Assembly (NCBI GenBank): GCA_023394955.1
Contig: JAEWZY010000027.1
Coordinates: 1 to 25,788 of the forward strand
Source of the DNA: Bacillota bacterium
Lineage (GTDB): Bacteria > Bacillota > UBA4882 > UBA8346
Reading direction: 5' to 3'
DNA: 25,788 nucleotides
Part shown: one piece after another, positions 6,471 to 13,616 of the stretch
Layout: every line of letters begins with the position of its first letter
How positions within the stretch are numbered: position 1 is the first letter of the stretch
Notes under the pieces: generated by a model
The model's input: only the letters and a program-made list of their open reading frames with translations
Databases searched by the model: none
Told to the model about the DNA's origin: nothing
Translations under genes and position numbers: made by a program

Positions 6471-8003
6471 TTGCTTGCCAAAGTAGAGAGCATGGCTGTG
6501 AACGGGATCGATGGGTATCTGGTCCAAATTGAAGTGGACTTGGGAGGGGGAATGCCCAGCTTTGATATTGTGGGATTACCGGATATGGCGGTGCGGGAAG
6601 CACGGGATCGGGTCCGGGCGGCGATCACCAATTCAAAGCTGGAATTTCATTTTCACCGGATCACTGTAAATATGGCCCCAGCCAACATTAAAAAAGAAGG
6701 GTCCGGATTTGATCTGCCGATCGCTATTGGGATCTTAGCCGCTAAAGGCGATCTGAAACCGGATAAACTACCGGATACGGTTTTTGTAGGGGAACTGGCC
6801 TTGGATGGATCGGTAAGGCCGGTTAACGGGATGCTTTCCATGGCCTTAGCCGCCCGGTCTGCCGCTAAAAAATATCTGATCTTACCGGCTTCAAACTTAG
6901 CCGAAGCTTTGGTTATTACAGGGATCAAAGCGATACCGGTTGAAAATTTGCTTCAGGTATACGATTTTTTAAATGACGCCTGGTTTCCTTCGGAAGAAGT
7001 TTTCAACATGGCTACACTAGAACGAGTCACCGCTACTGAGGATTTAGACTTGGCCGATGTGAAAGGCCAGGAACAAGCGAAACGGGCCTTGGAGATCGCC
7101 GCCGCCGGAGGGCATAATTTGTTGATGGTCGGCCCTCCCGGATCCGGTAAGACCATGTTGGCCCGAAGGTTGCCAGGAATCTTACCCCCCCTTTGCCAAG
7201 AGGAAGCGATTGAAATCACTAAAATATATAGTGTCAGCGGGTTCATGCCTGAAGGTGAATCCTTGATTCGGAGCAGGCCCTTTCGCTCGCCTCATCATAC
7301 TACCAGTCCGGCGGGTTTGATCGGCGGAGGCAAAATTCCGAGGCCGGGAGAGGTCAGCCTAGCCCATCACGGAGTATTATTTTTGGATGAGTTACCCGAA
7401 TTTCCCCGTGAAGTCTTGGAGGTGCTGCGTCAGCCTTTGGAAGACGGTAAAGTAACAATTGCCAGGGCAGCCACGACACTGGCCTTTCCGGCCCGGTTTA
7501 TGCTTACCGCTGCCATGAATCCATGTCCGTGCGGCTATTTGGGTGACCCTTTCAAATCCTGTACTTGTAATCCATTGCAAGTTCACCGGTATCAGTCCCG
7601 GATCTCCGGTCCTTTATTGGACCGGTTCGACATTCAGATCGAGGTCCCCCGGTTGCAGGAGGTTGAGTTCGATAATGCTCCCGCAGCTGAAACTTCGGCA
7701 GCGATTTGCGGCAGAGTGGAAGCGGCCCGCCGTAAGCAACAAAACAGATTTAAAGGGCGTCATTGTTTTTGCAATGCCCAGATGGGGTCGAAAGAGTTGA
7801 AAGAATTTTGCAGACTGGAGCCTTCCGGCAAGGACTTGCTCCGCCAGGCGGTTCAGCGTTATAACCTCAGCGCCCGGGCTTATACCAGAATCCTTAAAGT
7901 GGCCCGGACCATCGCCGATCTTGACGGTGCTCCAAAGATTAATCTAGGGCACTTAGGTGAGGCGATCCAGTATCGGAGTTTGGAGCCGAAGAGGAGCCTA
8001 TAG
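6471..8003 (+). CDS. comM: ComM/YifB family Mg-chelatase-like AAA+ ATPase
   Basis: ComM is a hexameric helicase that extends branch migration of DNA during natural transformation. The N-terminal ChlI-like domain is clear (GIDGYLVQIEVDL, FDIVGLPDMAVREARDRVRAAI). The Walker A GPPGSGKT is at about residues 221-228 and Walker B LFLDELPEF at about 303-311. A cysteine cluster NPCPCGYLGDP...CTCNP and a C-terminal helical domain follow. TTG 6471 is preferred over TTG 6456: GGGGGT lies 7 bases before it and the family begins MLAKVxS. Length (510 residues) is normal. It is probably co-transcribed with yraN. The dprA gene that often accompanies it is absent. Confidence 0.93.
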   Translation: MLAKVESMAVNGIDGYLVQIEVDLGGGMPSFDIVGLPDMAVREARDRVRAAITNSKLEFHFHRITVNMAPANIKKEGSGFDLPIAIGILAAKGDLKPDKLPDTVFVGELALDGSVRPVNGMLSMALAARSAAKKYLILPASNLAEALVITGIKAIPVENLLQVYDFLNDAWFPSEEVFNMATLERVTATEDLDLADVKGQEQAKRALEIAAAGGHNLLMVGPPGSGKTMLARRLPGILPPLCQEEAIEITKIYSVSGFMPEGESLIRSRPFRSPHHTTSPAGLIGGGKIPRPGEVSLAHHGVLFLDELPEFPREVLEVLRQPLEDGKVTIARAATTLAFPARFMLTAAMNPCPCGYLGDPFKSCTCNPLQVHRYQSRISGPLLDRFDIQIEVPRLQEVEFDNAPAAETSAAICGRVEAARRKQQNRFKGRHCFCNAQMGSKELKEFCRLEPSGKDLLRQAVQRYNLSARAYTRILKVARTIADLDGAPKINLGHLGEAIQYRSLEPKRSL

Positions 8004-8106
8004 AATAACAAGTTTAGGGATTATTCGATATTATATCCTTTAAACCCTTGCTACTAGTTAATTTTACTCTGTTTTTAATAGAAAGGTTTGTTTGAATTTA
8101 ATTTTA

Positions 8107-8517
8107 TCAGGGATTGATATTCTCCAATTCCCGGGTTTCCAAATTCAACCGTCGGTAATAGCAGTTGCGCGGTTCTCCTTGGCGGTTCTTGGTGTGGCAA
8201 ATCCCGCCCCGGCGGGGCCGGACCTTGAATACCAACGAGTTTTGTTCGCAGTTTACATAGACCTCCAATAGTTCAAAGGTTTCTCCGGAGGTCTTGCCTT
8301 TTTCCCACAGCTCATTTCGGGAAGTGGACCAAAATACCGCCGTTCTGGTTTGGATCGCGGTTTTCAAAGCCAGTTCGTTCAGATAAGCTATTAGGATAAT
8401 TTCGTTGGTATCAGCGTTTTGAACCGCTACCGGAATCACATCTTGGCACTTGACAGCGATTTTAGCGATCTTCGAAAAATCGAGCCGTAGTTCTTTGCCC
8501 TCTTCAAGTTCTTTCAT
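8107..8517 (-). CDS. hisI: HisI-like phosphoribosyl-AMP cyclohydrolase, altered metal ligands
   Basis: HisI opens the adenine ring of phosphoribosyl-AMP in histidine synthesis. The 136-residue product has the family core: ILIAYLNELALKTA, FWSTSRNELWEKGKTSGET, then ICHTKNRQGEPRNCYYRR. The zinc cysteines are present (NCEQN, ICHT, NCYY). The usual D-C-D-x-D magnesium motif, however, reads N-C-E-Q-N. No other histidine gene is nearby. ATG 8517 is preceded by AAAGGAG at the right distance on the minus strand. It may be a true HisI with relaxed metal binding or a paralogous subfamily with another substrate. Family membership is sure; activity is not. Confidence 0.82.
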   Translation of the reverse strand: MKELEEGKELRLDFSKIAKIAVKCQDVIPVAVQNADTNEIILIAYLNELALKTAIQTRTAVFWSTSRNELWEKGKTSGETFELLEVYVNCEQNSLVFKVRPRRGGICHTKNRQGEPRNCYYRRLNLETRELENINP

Positions 8518-8546
8518 TTTTTTCTCCTTTAGGATATTTTTTCAAT

Positions 8547-8576
8547 AATATATCATACTGATCATTGTTTTGTCCA
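8547..8576 (-). promoter_or_regulatory. Promoter of the hisI-like gene
   Basis: Read on the minus strand, TGA-TATATT is an extended -10 element (8547-8555). A TGGACA -35-like hexamer lies at 8571-8576 with an 18-base spacer. The start codon follows about 30 bases downstream. The sequence TATGATATATT resembles the rbgA and rpsB -10 regions. Confidence 0.5.
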
Positions 8577-8582
8577 ATTTAA

Positions 8583-8753
8583 CTCGAAATTAGAGAAGGC
8601 GGCACTGAAATAGTCACCATCGAATATGGCGGTTTACCCGACCAAATTATTAACCTCAATCACGAGTTGGAGCTGATCTGGCGTAACGACCCGTTGGAAT
8701 TGAAAGCAATGATTTTTCGGGTATTGACGGTGTTAGAAGTTAATATTGGGTGA
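8583..8753 (+). pseudogene. Coding remnant: 3' end of an unknown gene
   Basis: Between the two minus-strand genes, a 56-codon plus-strand frame runs from just after a TAA (8580-8582) to a TGA (8751-8753). It has no ATG or ribosome site at its beginning. Its translation looks protein-like: REGGTEIVTIEYGG, then IINLNHELELIWRNDP and a hydrophobic tail. Codon use resembles the surrounding genes. It is probably the surviving 3' end of a deleted gene. No family is recognised, and a chance open frame cannot be excluded. Confidence 0.35.
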
Positions 8754-8762
8754 GTATCGGAT

Positions 8763-10034
8763 CTAAAAAGTGCCCTTTTTGGCAACTTGAAATGAGAAGA
8801 TCGCTCCTCCCAGCATGAAGAAGGCGGCAATTACCAGACTGCCCCGGATTCCTAAGAACGGAATCTTGGTAAAAAACATACCGATGATCGGTCCTAGGGC
8901 TCCGGCCATATTACCGGTTACCGTATTCATAGCTACGAAACGGGAACGGTCTTTAAAAGGAGAGACAGCTAAAACCATAAATTGAAAGCAGATCATATAA
9001 GCGTTCCCGGTGAATCCCCATAGTGCGGCAGCTAAATACAGCCAAGGAAGGATAGGGGTTACAGCCCAGATCAAAGGTGGTATGACCGCGGTTAAAGTGC
9101 TAAAAAGTAAAACATAACGATAGCCTAGGCGGTTAGAAGTATGACCGCCCCAATAGGAACCGAACAAAGCGGCCACCCCGGTAAGAGTTGCTATTAATCC
9201 GATGGTTGCGTTGTCCAAGCCTAACTCCTGAACTTGTCTTAATGTATAAAGCGGAATCGCCATTGAGTAGCCGATATGAAAAATAAAGATGGCGAATGAA
9301 GTCAGACTGAACATCGGCCCGTAAATTGGGTCTTTAAATGTGCCGATGGTTGTTTTAAAATCGAATTGAAATAAGGGACAGTCATTGGTTCGATAGTTTT
9401 TTTTGGTTTCGCCGGGTTCGGGAACGATCGGCTCAACGTGTTTACCAAGGTAGTATAAAGAAACCATGGTTCCGGCGAAAGATAAGATAAAAATGAAAGA
9501 AAAGGCTGGTAGAAAAGGCATTTTACTAAGGACAATACCGGCAAAGATGGTCCCCAATAAAGTGGTGGCTCCTGTAAAGGCGTTTCGTGTGCCGAAAAAT
9601 TTACCTTGGATCTCTTTAGGAATGATATTGCTCATCATGGGTGACCAGGAAATGGTACAAAATGACCAAGGGATATAAGTCATTCCCCACATCATAAAGA
9701 GCATCCAGGCATGCCATTGTTTTGGAAATAAAGGAATCATGGCTATAAAAAAAATAAACAACCTCACCCAGAGGCTGGGGGCCATCAGAACAAGTTTTTT
9801 CTTTTGAAAACTATTAACGTAAGAGGCGGCTAATAAAGAAACAACACTTAAGACAATCGGTTGAATCGAAGCTATTAAACTGACCAACTCCGTAGGTCCG
9901 TTAAAACGTAATACGTAAAGACCCAAATAAGGAATGGTAGTCCCCATCATGAAACAGAAAGTCATTCCATCAATATATGAATACCGGATATTACGGGCTA
10001 AAAGACGATGCTGCAGCTTTTTATTGATTTGCAT
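8763..10034 (-). CDS. Major facilitator superfamily transporter
   Basis: The 423-residue protein has twelve predicted membrane helices in two halves, separated by a polar loop around residues 205-230 (EPIVPEPGETKKNYR). Typical MFS features are seen: the GKFFGTRNAFTGATTLLGTIFAG helix in the first half and the GGHTSNRLGYRYVLLFSTL loop between helices of the second half. The start ATG 10034 is preceded by TTGGAG on the minus strand. It diverges from trxA. The substrate cannot be inferred; efflux is as likely as uptake. Confidence 0.85.
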   Translation of the reverse strand: MQINKKLQHRLLARNIRYSYIDGMTFCFMMGTTIPYLGLYVLRFNGPTELVSLIASIQPIVLSVVSLLAASYVNSFQKKKLVLMAPSLWVRLFIFFIAMIPLFPKQWHAWMLFMMWGMTYIPWSFCTISWSPMMSNIIPKEIQGKFFGTRNAFTGATTLLGTIFAGIVLSKMPFLPAFSFIFILSFAGTMVSLYYLGKHVEPIVPEPGETKKNYRTNDCPLFQFDFKTTIGTFKDPIYGPMFSLTSFAIFIFHIGYSMAIPLYTLRQVQELGLDNATIGLIATLTGVAALFGSYWGGHTSNRLGYRYVLLFSTLTAVIPPLIWAVTPILPWLYLAAALWGFTGNAYMICFQFMVLAVSPFKDRSRFVAMNTVTGNMAGALGPIIGMFFTKIPFLGIRGSLVIAAFFMLGGAIFSFQVAKKGTF

Positions 10035-10113
10035 TTTAACTCCAACAACTATGTAGATCCCTTTGTTCGCTACGGATTGGTTGAAAACCTTCCGTTTTTA
10101 TTTCGTTACAAAA

Positions 10114-10119
10114 ATTATA
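10114..10119 (-). promoter_or_regulatory. Probable -10 box of the MFS gene
   Basis: ATTATA on the plus strand gives a perfect TATAAT reading leftward, 80 bases before the MFS start codon. No good -35 element was found at the proper spacing. A small inverted repeat CTCGA/TCGAG (10144-10161) lies between this box and the trxA promoter. Confidence 0.38.
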
Positions 10120-10181
10120 TATTTAAATTTAACCAAAGGTGATCTCGACGTCTGCTTCGAGGAGAAAATAAGAAAATGTCC

Positions 10182-10213
10182 TAATTGATTATCAATTAAT
10201 ACCATGCTATACT
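10182..10213 (+). promoter_or_regulatory. trxA promoter with a palindrome over the -35 box
   Basis: TTGATT (10185-10190), a 17-base spacer, then TATACT (10208-10213) preceded by TGC form a strong sigma-A-type promoter with an extended -10. The -35 hexamer is embedded in an 8-bp perfect inverted repeat, TAATTGAT (10182-10189) and ATCAATTA (10191-10198), around a single T. This looks like an operator. Confidence 0.75.
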
Positions 10214-10295
10214 ATTACTATACTGGGTAGGGTAAAATGAAATTCAGTATTCAGGTTAAACTAAACTTATATAAATTTTTAAGGAGCGATTCAAG

Positions 10296-10613
10296 ATGAT
10301 GAATTTGACAGAGGTAGACTTTCAGCAGGAAGTTTTGAATTTTACAGGTGTAGTTTTGGTTGACTTTTGGGCGGCCTGGTGCGGACCTTGCCGGATGGTG
10401 GCCCCAATTTTGGAGGATTTGAGCGTTCGATATAACGGTTCCGTGAAGGTTGTCAAAGTCAATGTGGATGAAAACCCAAATTTGGCTGCCCAATATAATG
10501 TGATGTCAATTCCGACGATGATCATTTTTAAGGATGGAAAGGCCGTCGATGAATTTGTCGGGGCCCTGCCGAAACCATCGATTGTTAATCGTTTAGAACG
10601 CTGGATCAATTGA
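10296..10613 (+). CDS. trxA: Thioredoxin
   Basis: Thioredoxin is the cytoplasmic disulfide reductant. The 105-residue protein has the canonical fold motifs: the active site WCGPC at residues 28-32 within VDFWAAWCGPCRMVAPILEDL, then KVNVDENPNLAAQYNVMSIPTMIIFKDGK with the cis-proline, and a terminal helix. AAGGAG lies 9 bases before ATG 10296; the adjacent ATG 10299 is a less likely start. The gene is a single-gene unit with its own promoter. An AAAAGTACTTTT palindrome (10624-10635) follows but lacks a terminator T-run. Confidence 0.97.
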   Translation: MMNLTEVDFQQEVLNFTGVVLVDFWAAWCGPCRMVAPILEDLSVRYNGSVKVVKVNVDENPNLAAQYNVMSIPTMIIFKDGKAVDEFVGALPKPSIVNRLERWIN

Positions 10614-10652
10614 TTTTGTTTTAAAAAGTACTTTTCAACCTTTGTTTCCTAT

Positions 10653-10660
10653 GATATACT
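10653..10660 (+). promoter_or_regulatory. rpsB promoter (extended -10)
   Basis: TGATATACT (10652-10660) matches the extended -10 consensus and repeats the rbgA box (TATGATATACT in both). A weak TTTTCA lies about 18 bases upstream. Transcription would begin near 10667, giving a leader of about 127 bases. Confidence 0.6.
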
Positions 10661-10665
10661 ATTTA

Positions 10666-10749
10666 GCGGTGTATTCTATTCTACTTACAGTAGATTATTA
10701 CACACGCCTTCCGATCTCGGCGGGGGTCCCTTTTAGGGTCCGTGCGAGA
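10666..10749 (+). promoter_or_regulatory. Structured rpsB 5' leader, possible autoregulatory site
   Basis: Two hairpins can be drawn before rpsB. The first joins GCGGTGTA (10666-10673) to TACAC-A-CGC (10699-10707), with an inner CTACT/AGTAG (10681-10693). The second joins TCTCG (10715-10719) to CGAGA (10745-10749), with inner pairs CGGG/TCCG and CCC/GGG around TTTTA. Ribosomal protein mRNAs often carry such leaders for feedback by their product. I do not recognise this as a catalogued S2 leader. Confidence 0.4.
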
Positions 10750-10793
10750 ACAGACGAGGGCGGAGGAAAAAACCAAGAAAGGAGGTGGCTAAT

Positions 10794-11564
10794 GTGGCTG
10801 TGATTTCCATGAAGCAATTGTTGGAAGCCGGCGTGCATTTTGGTCACCAAACAAGACGTTGGAACCCGAAGATGGCTCGGTTCATCTTCACCGAGAGGAA
10901 CGGTATTTATATTATTGACCTTCAAAAAACCGTCAAAAAGGTTGATGAGGCTTATAATTTTGCCCGTTCCATAGTTGAAAACGGAGAGACCATCCTTTTT
11001 GTAGGCACCAAGAAACAAGCCCAGGACGCTATCAGGGAAGAAGCCGAACGTTGTGGCATGCCTTATGTTTCCCAGCGATGGTTGGGTGGGACGATGACCA
11101 ATTTTAAAACCATTCGTTCCCGGATTGACCGGCTTCGCAAGATCGAACAGATGGAACAAGACGGTTCTTTTGAATCGCTTCCGAAAAAAGAAGTCCTGGA
11201 ACTGGAAAAAGAAAGAGCTCGCTTAATGAAGTTTTTGTCGGGGATCCGTAATATGCATAAACTGCCCGGCGCAGTGTTTATCGTTGATTCGCGCAAGGAA
11301 AGAATTGCAGTGGCCGAAGCCCGTAATTTGGGTATTCCTTTAATCGGAATTGTTGATACTAACTGTGATCCGGATGAGATTGATTATGTGATTCCGGGAA
11401 ACGATGACGCTATCAGAGCCGTTAAATTATTGGCCGGGAAAATAGCTGATGCCGTTATCGAAGCCAAACAAGGTGAGCAAATGACGGATGCTGCTCCCGC
11501 CACTGTTGAGGAAGGTTCTGACGAAAACTTATCCGAAATGGAGTTAGTTGAAGAAGAAGCTTAA
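10794..11564 (+). CDS. rpsB: Small ribosomal subunit protein uS2
   Basis: Ribosomal protein S2 (256 residues) binds the 30S head-body junction with S1. The N-terminus MAVISMKQLLEAGVHFGHQTRRWNPKM is typical, as are FTERNGIYIIDLQKT, VGTKKQAQ and the RWLGGTMTNFKT segment. The GTG at 10794 lies 8 bases after AAGGAGGT and gives the family N-terminus. An in-frame GTG at 10785 overlaps that ribosome site and cannot be the start. The C-terminal tail is acidic. It precedes tsf as in most bacteria, but a terminator separates the two. Confidence 0.97.
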   Translation: MAVISMKQLLEAGVHFGHQTRRWNPKMARFIFTERNGIYIIDLQKTVKKVDEAYNFARSIVENGETILFVGTKKQAQDAIREEAERCGMPYVSQRWLGGTMTNFKTIRSRIDRLRKIEQMEQDGSFESLPKKEVLELEKERARLMKFLSGIRNMHKLPGAVFIVDSRKERIAVAEARNLGIPLIGIVDTNCDPDEIDYVIPGNDDAIRAVKLLAGKIADAVIEAKQGEQMTDAAPATVEEGSDENLSEMELVEEEA

Positions 11565-11570
11565 TTCATA

Positions 11571-11608
11571 AAGGGGTGGTAAGGGAGGACCTGACCCACC
11601 CTTTTTTT
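11571..11608 (+). terminator. Terminator or attenuator between rpsB and tsf
   Basis: GGGTGG (11574-11579) pairs with CCACCC (11596-11601), extended outward by wobble and A-T pairs and followed by seven T residues. A small AGG/CCT pairing lies inside the loop. It begins 7 bases after the rpsB stop, so tsf expression is at least partly uncoupled from rpsB. Confidence 0.75.
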
Positions 11609-11622
11609 AACCAAGAATTGAC

Positions 11623-11651
11623 TTGATTAAAAGTTGTAGTAAAAGTAGATT
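11623..11651 (+). promoter_or_regulatory. Possible tsf promoter
   Basis: TTGATT (11623-11628), a 17-base spacer, then TAGATT (11646-11651). The -35 is identical to that of trxA; the -10 matches four of six consensus bases. Its place just after the rpsB terminator supports an independent tsf start. Confidence 0.45.
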
Positions 11652-11676
11652 TAGAAGATTCGAAGGAGGAAGAGAA

Positions 11677-12612
11677 ATGGCTGAGATTACTGCTGCAGTT
11701 GTTAAAGAATTGCGTGAACGGACCGGGGCGGGTATGATGGATTGTAAAAAGGCCCTCAATGAAACCTGCGGCGACATGGATAAAGCAATCGAATATTTGC
11801 GTGAAAAAGGCTTGGCTGCGGCCGCTAAAAAAGCCGGACGGATCGCGGCCGAGGGTTTGGTTAACGCTTATATTGCCGAGGGAAAAACGGTCGGAGTTTT
11901 GCTCGAAGTTAACTGTGAGACTGATTTTGCCGCTAAAAACCCTGATTTTCAACAATTTGTCAAAGATACCGCTGTGGCTATCGCCCAGAATGAGCCGGCT
12001 GACAATGATGTCCTGGCAAATTTGAAACTTGCCAATGGCAGTACTGTGGGTGAGACTGTTACCGGTTTAGTAGCTAAAGTCGGTGAGAACATGAATGTAA
12101 GACGGTTTGTGCGCTTTGAAAGTAAAGAAAACGGGCTAATCGATTCTTATATACATATGGGCGGTAAAATCGGTGTTCTTTTAGAATGTTCCTTCTCAAA
12201 GAAAGAGACAGCCGTTAATCCTGATTTTTTGTCCTTAGTCAAAGATTTGGCCATGCAAGTGGCTGCCGCCAAGCCTGAGTATGTTCGGAGGGAGGAAGTT
12301 CCCGCTGAAGTTTTAGAAGGGGAGAAAGCTATCTATAAAGCTCAAGCCATGAATGAAGGCAAGCCGGAAGCGATTGCCGAAAAAATTATGGTCGGCAGAC
12401 TTGAAAAGTTTTATAAAGAAATCTGTCTGCTTGAGCAATTGTTCATTAAAGATACGGAAAAAACAGTTACTAAGTTACTCCAAGAGTTCAACGCCAAATT
12501 GGGCGGGGAGAATATCACCGTTAACCGATTTGCCCGTTTCGAAAAAGGCGAAGGCCTTGAAAGAAGACAAGATGACTTTGCGTCTGAAGTAATGTCCCAG
12601 ATCAAAGCTTAA
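11677..12612 (+). CDS. tsf: Translation elongation factor Ts
   Basis: EF-Ts exchanges GDP for GTP on EF-Tu. The N-terminal UBA-like domain (ITAAVVKELRERTGAGMMDCKKAL) is followed by the core with the TDF motif (NCETDFAAKNPDFQQF) that enters the EF-Tu nucleotide site. A second core subdomain and the C-terminal module (KEICLLEQLFIKDTEKTV) complete it. ATG 11677 follows AAGGAGG. At 311 residues it is a full-length two-subdomain EF-Ts, slightly longer than the Bacillus protein. A strong terminator follows at once. Confidence 0.97.
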   Translation: MAEITAAVVKELRERTGAGMMDCKKALNETCGDMDKAIEYLREKGLAAAAKKAGRIAAEGLVNAYIAEGKTVGVLLEVNCETDFAAKNPDFQQFVKDTAVAIAQNEPADNDVLANLKLANGSTVGETVTGLVAKVGENMNVRRFVRFESKENGLIDSYIHMGGKIGVLLECSFSKKETAVNPDFLSLVKDLAMQVAAAKPEYVRREEVPAEVLEGEKAIYKAQAMNEGKPEAIAEKIMVGRLEKFYKEICLLEQLFIKDTEKTVTKLLQEFNAKLGGENITVNRFARFEKGEGLERRQDDFASEVMSQIKA

Positions 12613-12616
12613 GTTA

Positions 12617-12640
12617 GGAACACGAAAGTGTTCCTTTTTT
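12617..12640 (+). terminator. Rho-independent terminator after tsf
   Basis: GGAACAC pairs perfectly with GTGTTCC around a GAAA tetraloop, followed directly by six T residues. It lies 5 bases after the stop codon. Confidence 0.92.
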
Positions 12641-12744
12641 CTGTAATTATATAGGATGAAGTAAATTTCTTATCTAAAATTTATATTCTTAATGCCGAAT
12701 GCAAATAAGCATTAATCAGTATTTACTTCATCCTATTACAGAAA
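12638..12744. repeat. Long compound inverted repeat A
   Basis: ATAGGATGAAGTAAAT (12651-12666) is the perfect complement of ATTTACTTCATCCTAT (12721-12736). Outside a five-base bulge, TTTCTGTA (12638-12645) pairs with TACAGAAA (12737-12744). Inside, TTAATGC (12689-12695) pairs with GCATTAA (12709-12715). The left end overlaps the terminator T-run. No ORF is present. It may be a small MITE-like insertion or a structured RNA. Confidence 0.75.
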
Positions 12745-12747
12745 TTC

Positions 12748-12832
12748 ATAAATTGAAATAAACACCTAATTTCTCCTTTTCCATCCATGGTTTAAGGATG
12801 GAAAAGTTTGCTTAATATTTATTTCAATTTAT
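12748..12832. repeat. Long compound inverted repeat B
   Basis: ATAAATTGAAATAAA (12748-12762) complements TTTATTTCAATTTAT (12818-12832). An inner stem CTTTTCCATCC (12776-12786) pairs with GGATGGAAAAG (12796-12806) around a 9-base loop. It follows repeat A after three bases and has the same outer-arm, inner-hairpin design, though the sequences differ. Confidence 0.75.
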
Positions 12833-12892
12833 ATAAGCAGGAATTATGATCCGATTCGCGAAAATATATTATAGCTTGGCGGAGGTAGACCA

Positions 12893-13615
12893 GTGCAGAC
12901 CCGGAAATATAAAAGAATTATTCTTAAGCTAAGCGGAGAAGCATTAGCAGGCGAAAAAGAGTTTGGAATCGATCAGGAAGTCCTCAATTCAATTGCCCGG
13001 CAAACCAAAGAAGTGGTCGACTTGGGAGTGCAGCTTGCGGTAGTGGTTGGCGCCGGTAATTTTTGGCGGGGCGCGGCTGGCAGTGAGGCCGGGATGGATC
13101 GGGCAACTTCGGATTATATGGGAATGTTGGGAACTGTAATTAATTCTTTGGCTTTACAGGATTCATTCGAAAAGCACGGTGTCGCTACCAGGGTCCAGAC
13201 AGCCATCGAGATGAGGCAAGTTGCCGAACCTTATATCAGAAGAAGGGCTATCAGGCATCTGGAAAAAGGGAGAGTCGTAATTTTCGGGGCCGGAACAGGG
13301 AACCCCTATTTTTCAACCGATACCACCGCAGCTTTACGGGCAGCTGAAATAGAAGCGGAAATCATCTTAATGGCTAAAAAGGTAGATGGAGTTTACAGCG
13401 CCGATCCCAAAGTTGATCCCTTGGCGGTTAGATTTGACGATTTGCATTTCATGGAGGTTTTGCAACAACGTCTGCGAGTGATGGATTCTACGGCAACTTC
13501 ATTATGTATGGACAACCAGATTCCAATCGTAGTATTTAATCTCAATCAAACCGGAAATATCATGCGTATTGTATTAGGAGAAAAAGTCGGAACATTCGTC
13601 AGAGGAGGAGATTGA
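12893..13615 (+). CDS. pyrH: UMP kinase
   Basis: PyrH phosphorylates UMP to UDP for nucleic acid, lipid-linked and wall precursors. The 240-residue protein belongs to the amino-acid-kinase fold: KRIILKLSGEALAG (phosphate loop), VVGAGNFWRG, DRATSDYMGMLGTVINSLALQD and VIFGAGTGNPYFSTDTTAALRA are all intact. The start is GTG 12893, 7 bases after GGAGGT; no ATG fits. It begins a unit with frr one base after its stop. A weak TATTAT lies upstream (12867-12872) but no firm promoter could be assigned. Confidence 0.97.
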   Translation: MQTRKYKRIILKLSGEALAGEKEFGIDQEVLNSIARQTKEVVDLGVQLAVVVGAGNFWRGAAGSEAGMDRATSDYMGMLGTVINSLALQDSFEKHGVATRVQTAIEMRQVAEPYIRRRAIRHLEKGRVVIFGAGTGNPYFSTDTTAALRAAEIEAEIILMAKKVDGVYSADPKVDPLAVRFDDLHFMEVLQQRLRVMDSTATSLCMDNQIPIVVFNLNQTGNIMRIVLGEKVGTFVRGGD

Positions 13616-13616
13616 T

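Noticed and set aside
8004..8106. Possible bidirectional terminator between comM and the hisI-like gene
   Set aside because: Only imperfect GTTTA/TAAAC pairing is found and no T-run follows the stem, so it is too weak to annotate.
10624..10635. AAAAGTACTTTT palindrome as the trxA terminator
   Set aside because: The stem has only four A-T pairs around GTAC, with no GC clamp and no following T-run.
10785..10793. GTG start for rpsB at 10785
   Set aside because: It overlaps the AAGGAGG ribosome site itself. GTG 10794 has the correct spacing and the typical MAVISMKQ start.
10698..11159. Minus-strand ORF of 153 codons opposite rpsB
   Set aside because: It is antisense to the rpsB leader and coding region, lacks a ribosome site and has no recognisable motif. 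It is a shadow of the real gene.
12641..12892. CRISPR-like repeats in the tsf-pyrH gap
   Set aside because: The repeats are inverted and each occurs once. There are no regularly spaced direct repeats.
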